Part shown: piece by piece, positions 63,630-64,000 of the stretch
How positions within the stretch are numbered: position 1 is the stretch's first letter
Layout of the letters: every line of letters starts with the position of its first letter
Source of the DNA: Massospora cicadina
Taxonomy: Eukaryota; Entomophthoromycota; Entomophthoromycetes; Entomophthorales; Entomophthoraceae
Reading direction: 5' to 3'
DNA: 64,000 bases
NCBI GenBank assembly: GCA_022478985.1
Contig: JAKSZP010018548.1
Location: forward strand, 62,001-126,000
Program-made: the position numbers and the translations under genes
The notes under the pieces: generated by a model
Seen by the model: the letters and a program-made list of their open reading frames with translations, nothing else
Told to the model about the DNA's origin: nothing
Databases searched by the model: none

Positions 63630-64000
63630 AGGCGCTCAAATTATTCAAAAAGTATTGGGAAATACTTGCCCAGTATGGCCATGACTTGGGATGTGCAAAA
63701 AACATAATCCATAAAGTTGACACTGGGGAAAATTTACCTATACAGATGAGACCGATCTGATGTCCAAAGGCTGCTGAAGCGGTATTGGAAGAGGAAATCA
63801 GCAAATTAGTGGAGCATGGGCTTCTAGTTTCGTCGTCTAGCCCCTGGGTGAGCCCTATCCTGATAGTGAAGAAGAAGGATGGCTCTAATCAGGTGGTGAA
63901 TGATTATTGGAGGCTGAATAAGATAACAAAGAAGGATGGCTCTAATCAGGTGGTGATTGATTATTAAAGGCTGAATAAGATAACAAAGAAGGATTCATAT
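63630..64000 (+). pseudogene. Element L reverse transcriptase, N-terminal part
   Basis: FKKYWEILAQYGHDLGCAKN and VDTGENLPIQMRPI, a stop, then [51 protein letters not shown]: the standard RT fingers. It carries an in-frame 57-bp tandem duplication (19 codons) of KKDGSNQVV(N/I)DYxRLNKIT. Runs off the window at KKDSY. Confidence 0.85.
63871..63984 (+). repeat. 57-bp tandem duplication in element L RT
   Basis: GGCTCTAATCAGGTGGTGA occurs at 63881 and 63938. The period is exactly 57 bases. The second copy differs by a few bases and has TAA where the first has TGG. It duplicates a core RT motif (DYxRLN), which no functional RT carries twice. Confidence 0.9.

Larger units (their letters stand above)
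60541..64000 (+). mobile_element. Element L: Ty3/gypsy retrotransposon, 3' end outside the window
   Basis: Plus strand: LTR end at 61014, PBS 61017, gag (61100-62450) with zinc knuckle, protease (62780-63060), linker (63340-63480) and the start of RT up to the window edge. The 5' limit of the LTR is unknown. Protease and linker resemble element H. LTR details resemble the inverted pair at 43515-45816, so L may represent the parent family of that structure. Confidence 0.82.

Noticed and set aside
1..64000. CRISPR arrays, operons, bacterial promoters or rRNA
   Set aside because: No regularly spaced identical repeats with unique spacers, no Shine-Dalgarno context, no rRNA sequence. The tandem arrays seen have no spacers.

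Overview
This window is a graveyard of retroelements from a eukaryote. There are no operons, Shine-Dalgarno sites or bacterial genes. Almost every recognisable coding stretch is a Ty3/gypsy-type protease, reverse transcriptase, RNase H or integrase carrying stops and frameshifts. Three element families carry chromodomains and a primer-binding site complementary to their own RNA 5' end. That trait is known from Tf1/sushi-type chromoviruses, so a fungus with a large, repeat-rich genome is the best guess (a rust or an entomophthoralean fungus would fit). The species cannot be read from the sequence. Decay looks old, and several differences between target-site duplications are C/T or G/A changes.

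Layout. 1-4221: 3' half of a plus-strand gypsy element, split by a solo LTR. 5323-6216: solo LTR with a perfect target-site duplication (TSD). 6940-11731: two plus-strand copies of a LINE-ORF1-like unit without ORF2, the first split by an LTR. 11746-14100: AT-rich unique DNA with the one convincing host gene (12229-13061, minus; small secreted beta-propeller-like protein, one frameshift). 14105-14500: 48-bp minisatellite. 14754-15100: two SINE-like insertions. 15228-35220: a nest in which gypsy element D (15674-35145, minus) sits in an older repeat K and is itself split by chromovirus I (16997-24315) and gypsy element H (24737-30666). 35605-41520: plus-strand chromovirus '2' with a chromodomain. 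About 42100-57640: minus-strand gypsy element F, split by an inverted LTR pair (43515-45816) and by chromovirus E (48032-55360), which itself carries a solo LTR and a SINE. 57660-58540: more minisatellite-like DNA. 59081-60293: solo LTR with a perfect TSD. About 60541-64000: plus-strand gypsy element L, running off the window.

Most insertions were settled by comparing interrupted copies with uninterrupted paralogues in the window and by finding TSDs at the joints: 5 bp for LTR elements, 9 bp for SINEs, about 14 bp for the LINE-like unit. Within an intact element, gag would build the particle, protease would mature it, RT/RNase H would copy the RNA and integrase would insert the cDNA. No element here is intact, so all appear dead. 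The most unusual items are the self-priming PBS/R pairs, the LTR pair integrated through two U3 ends, the ORF1-only LINE-like unit, the tRNA-like SINEs, and a conserved antisense CCAAT-TATA arrangement in one LTR family.
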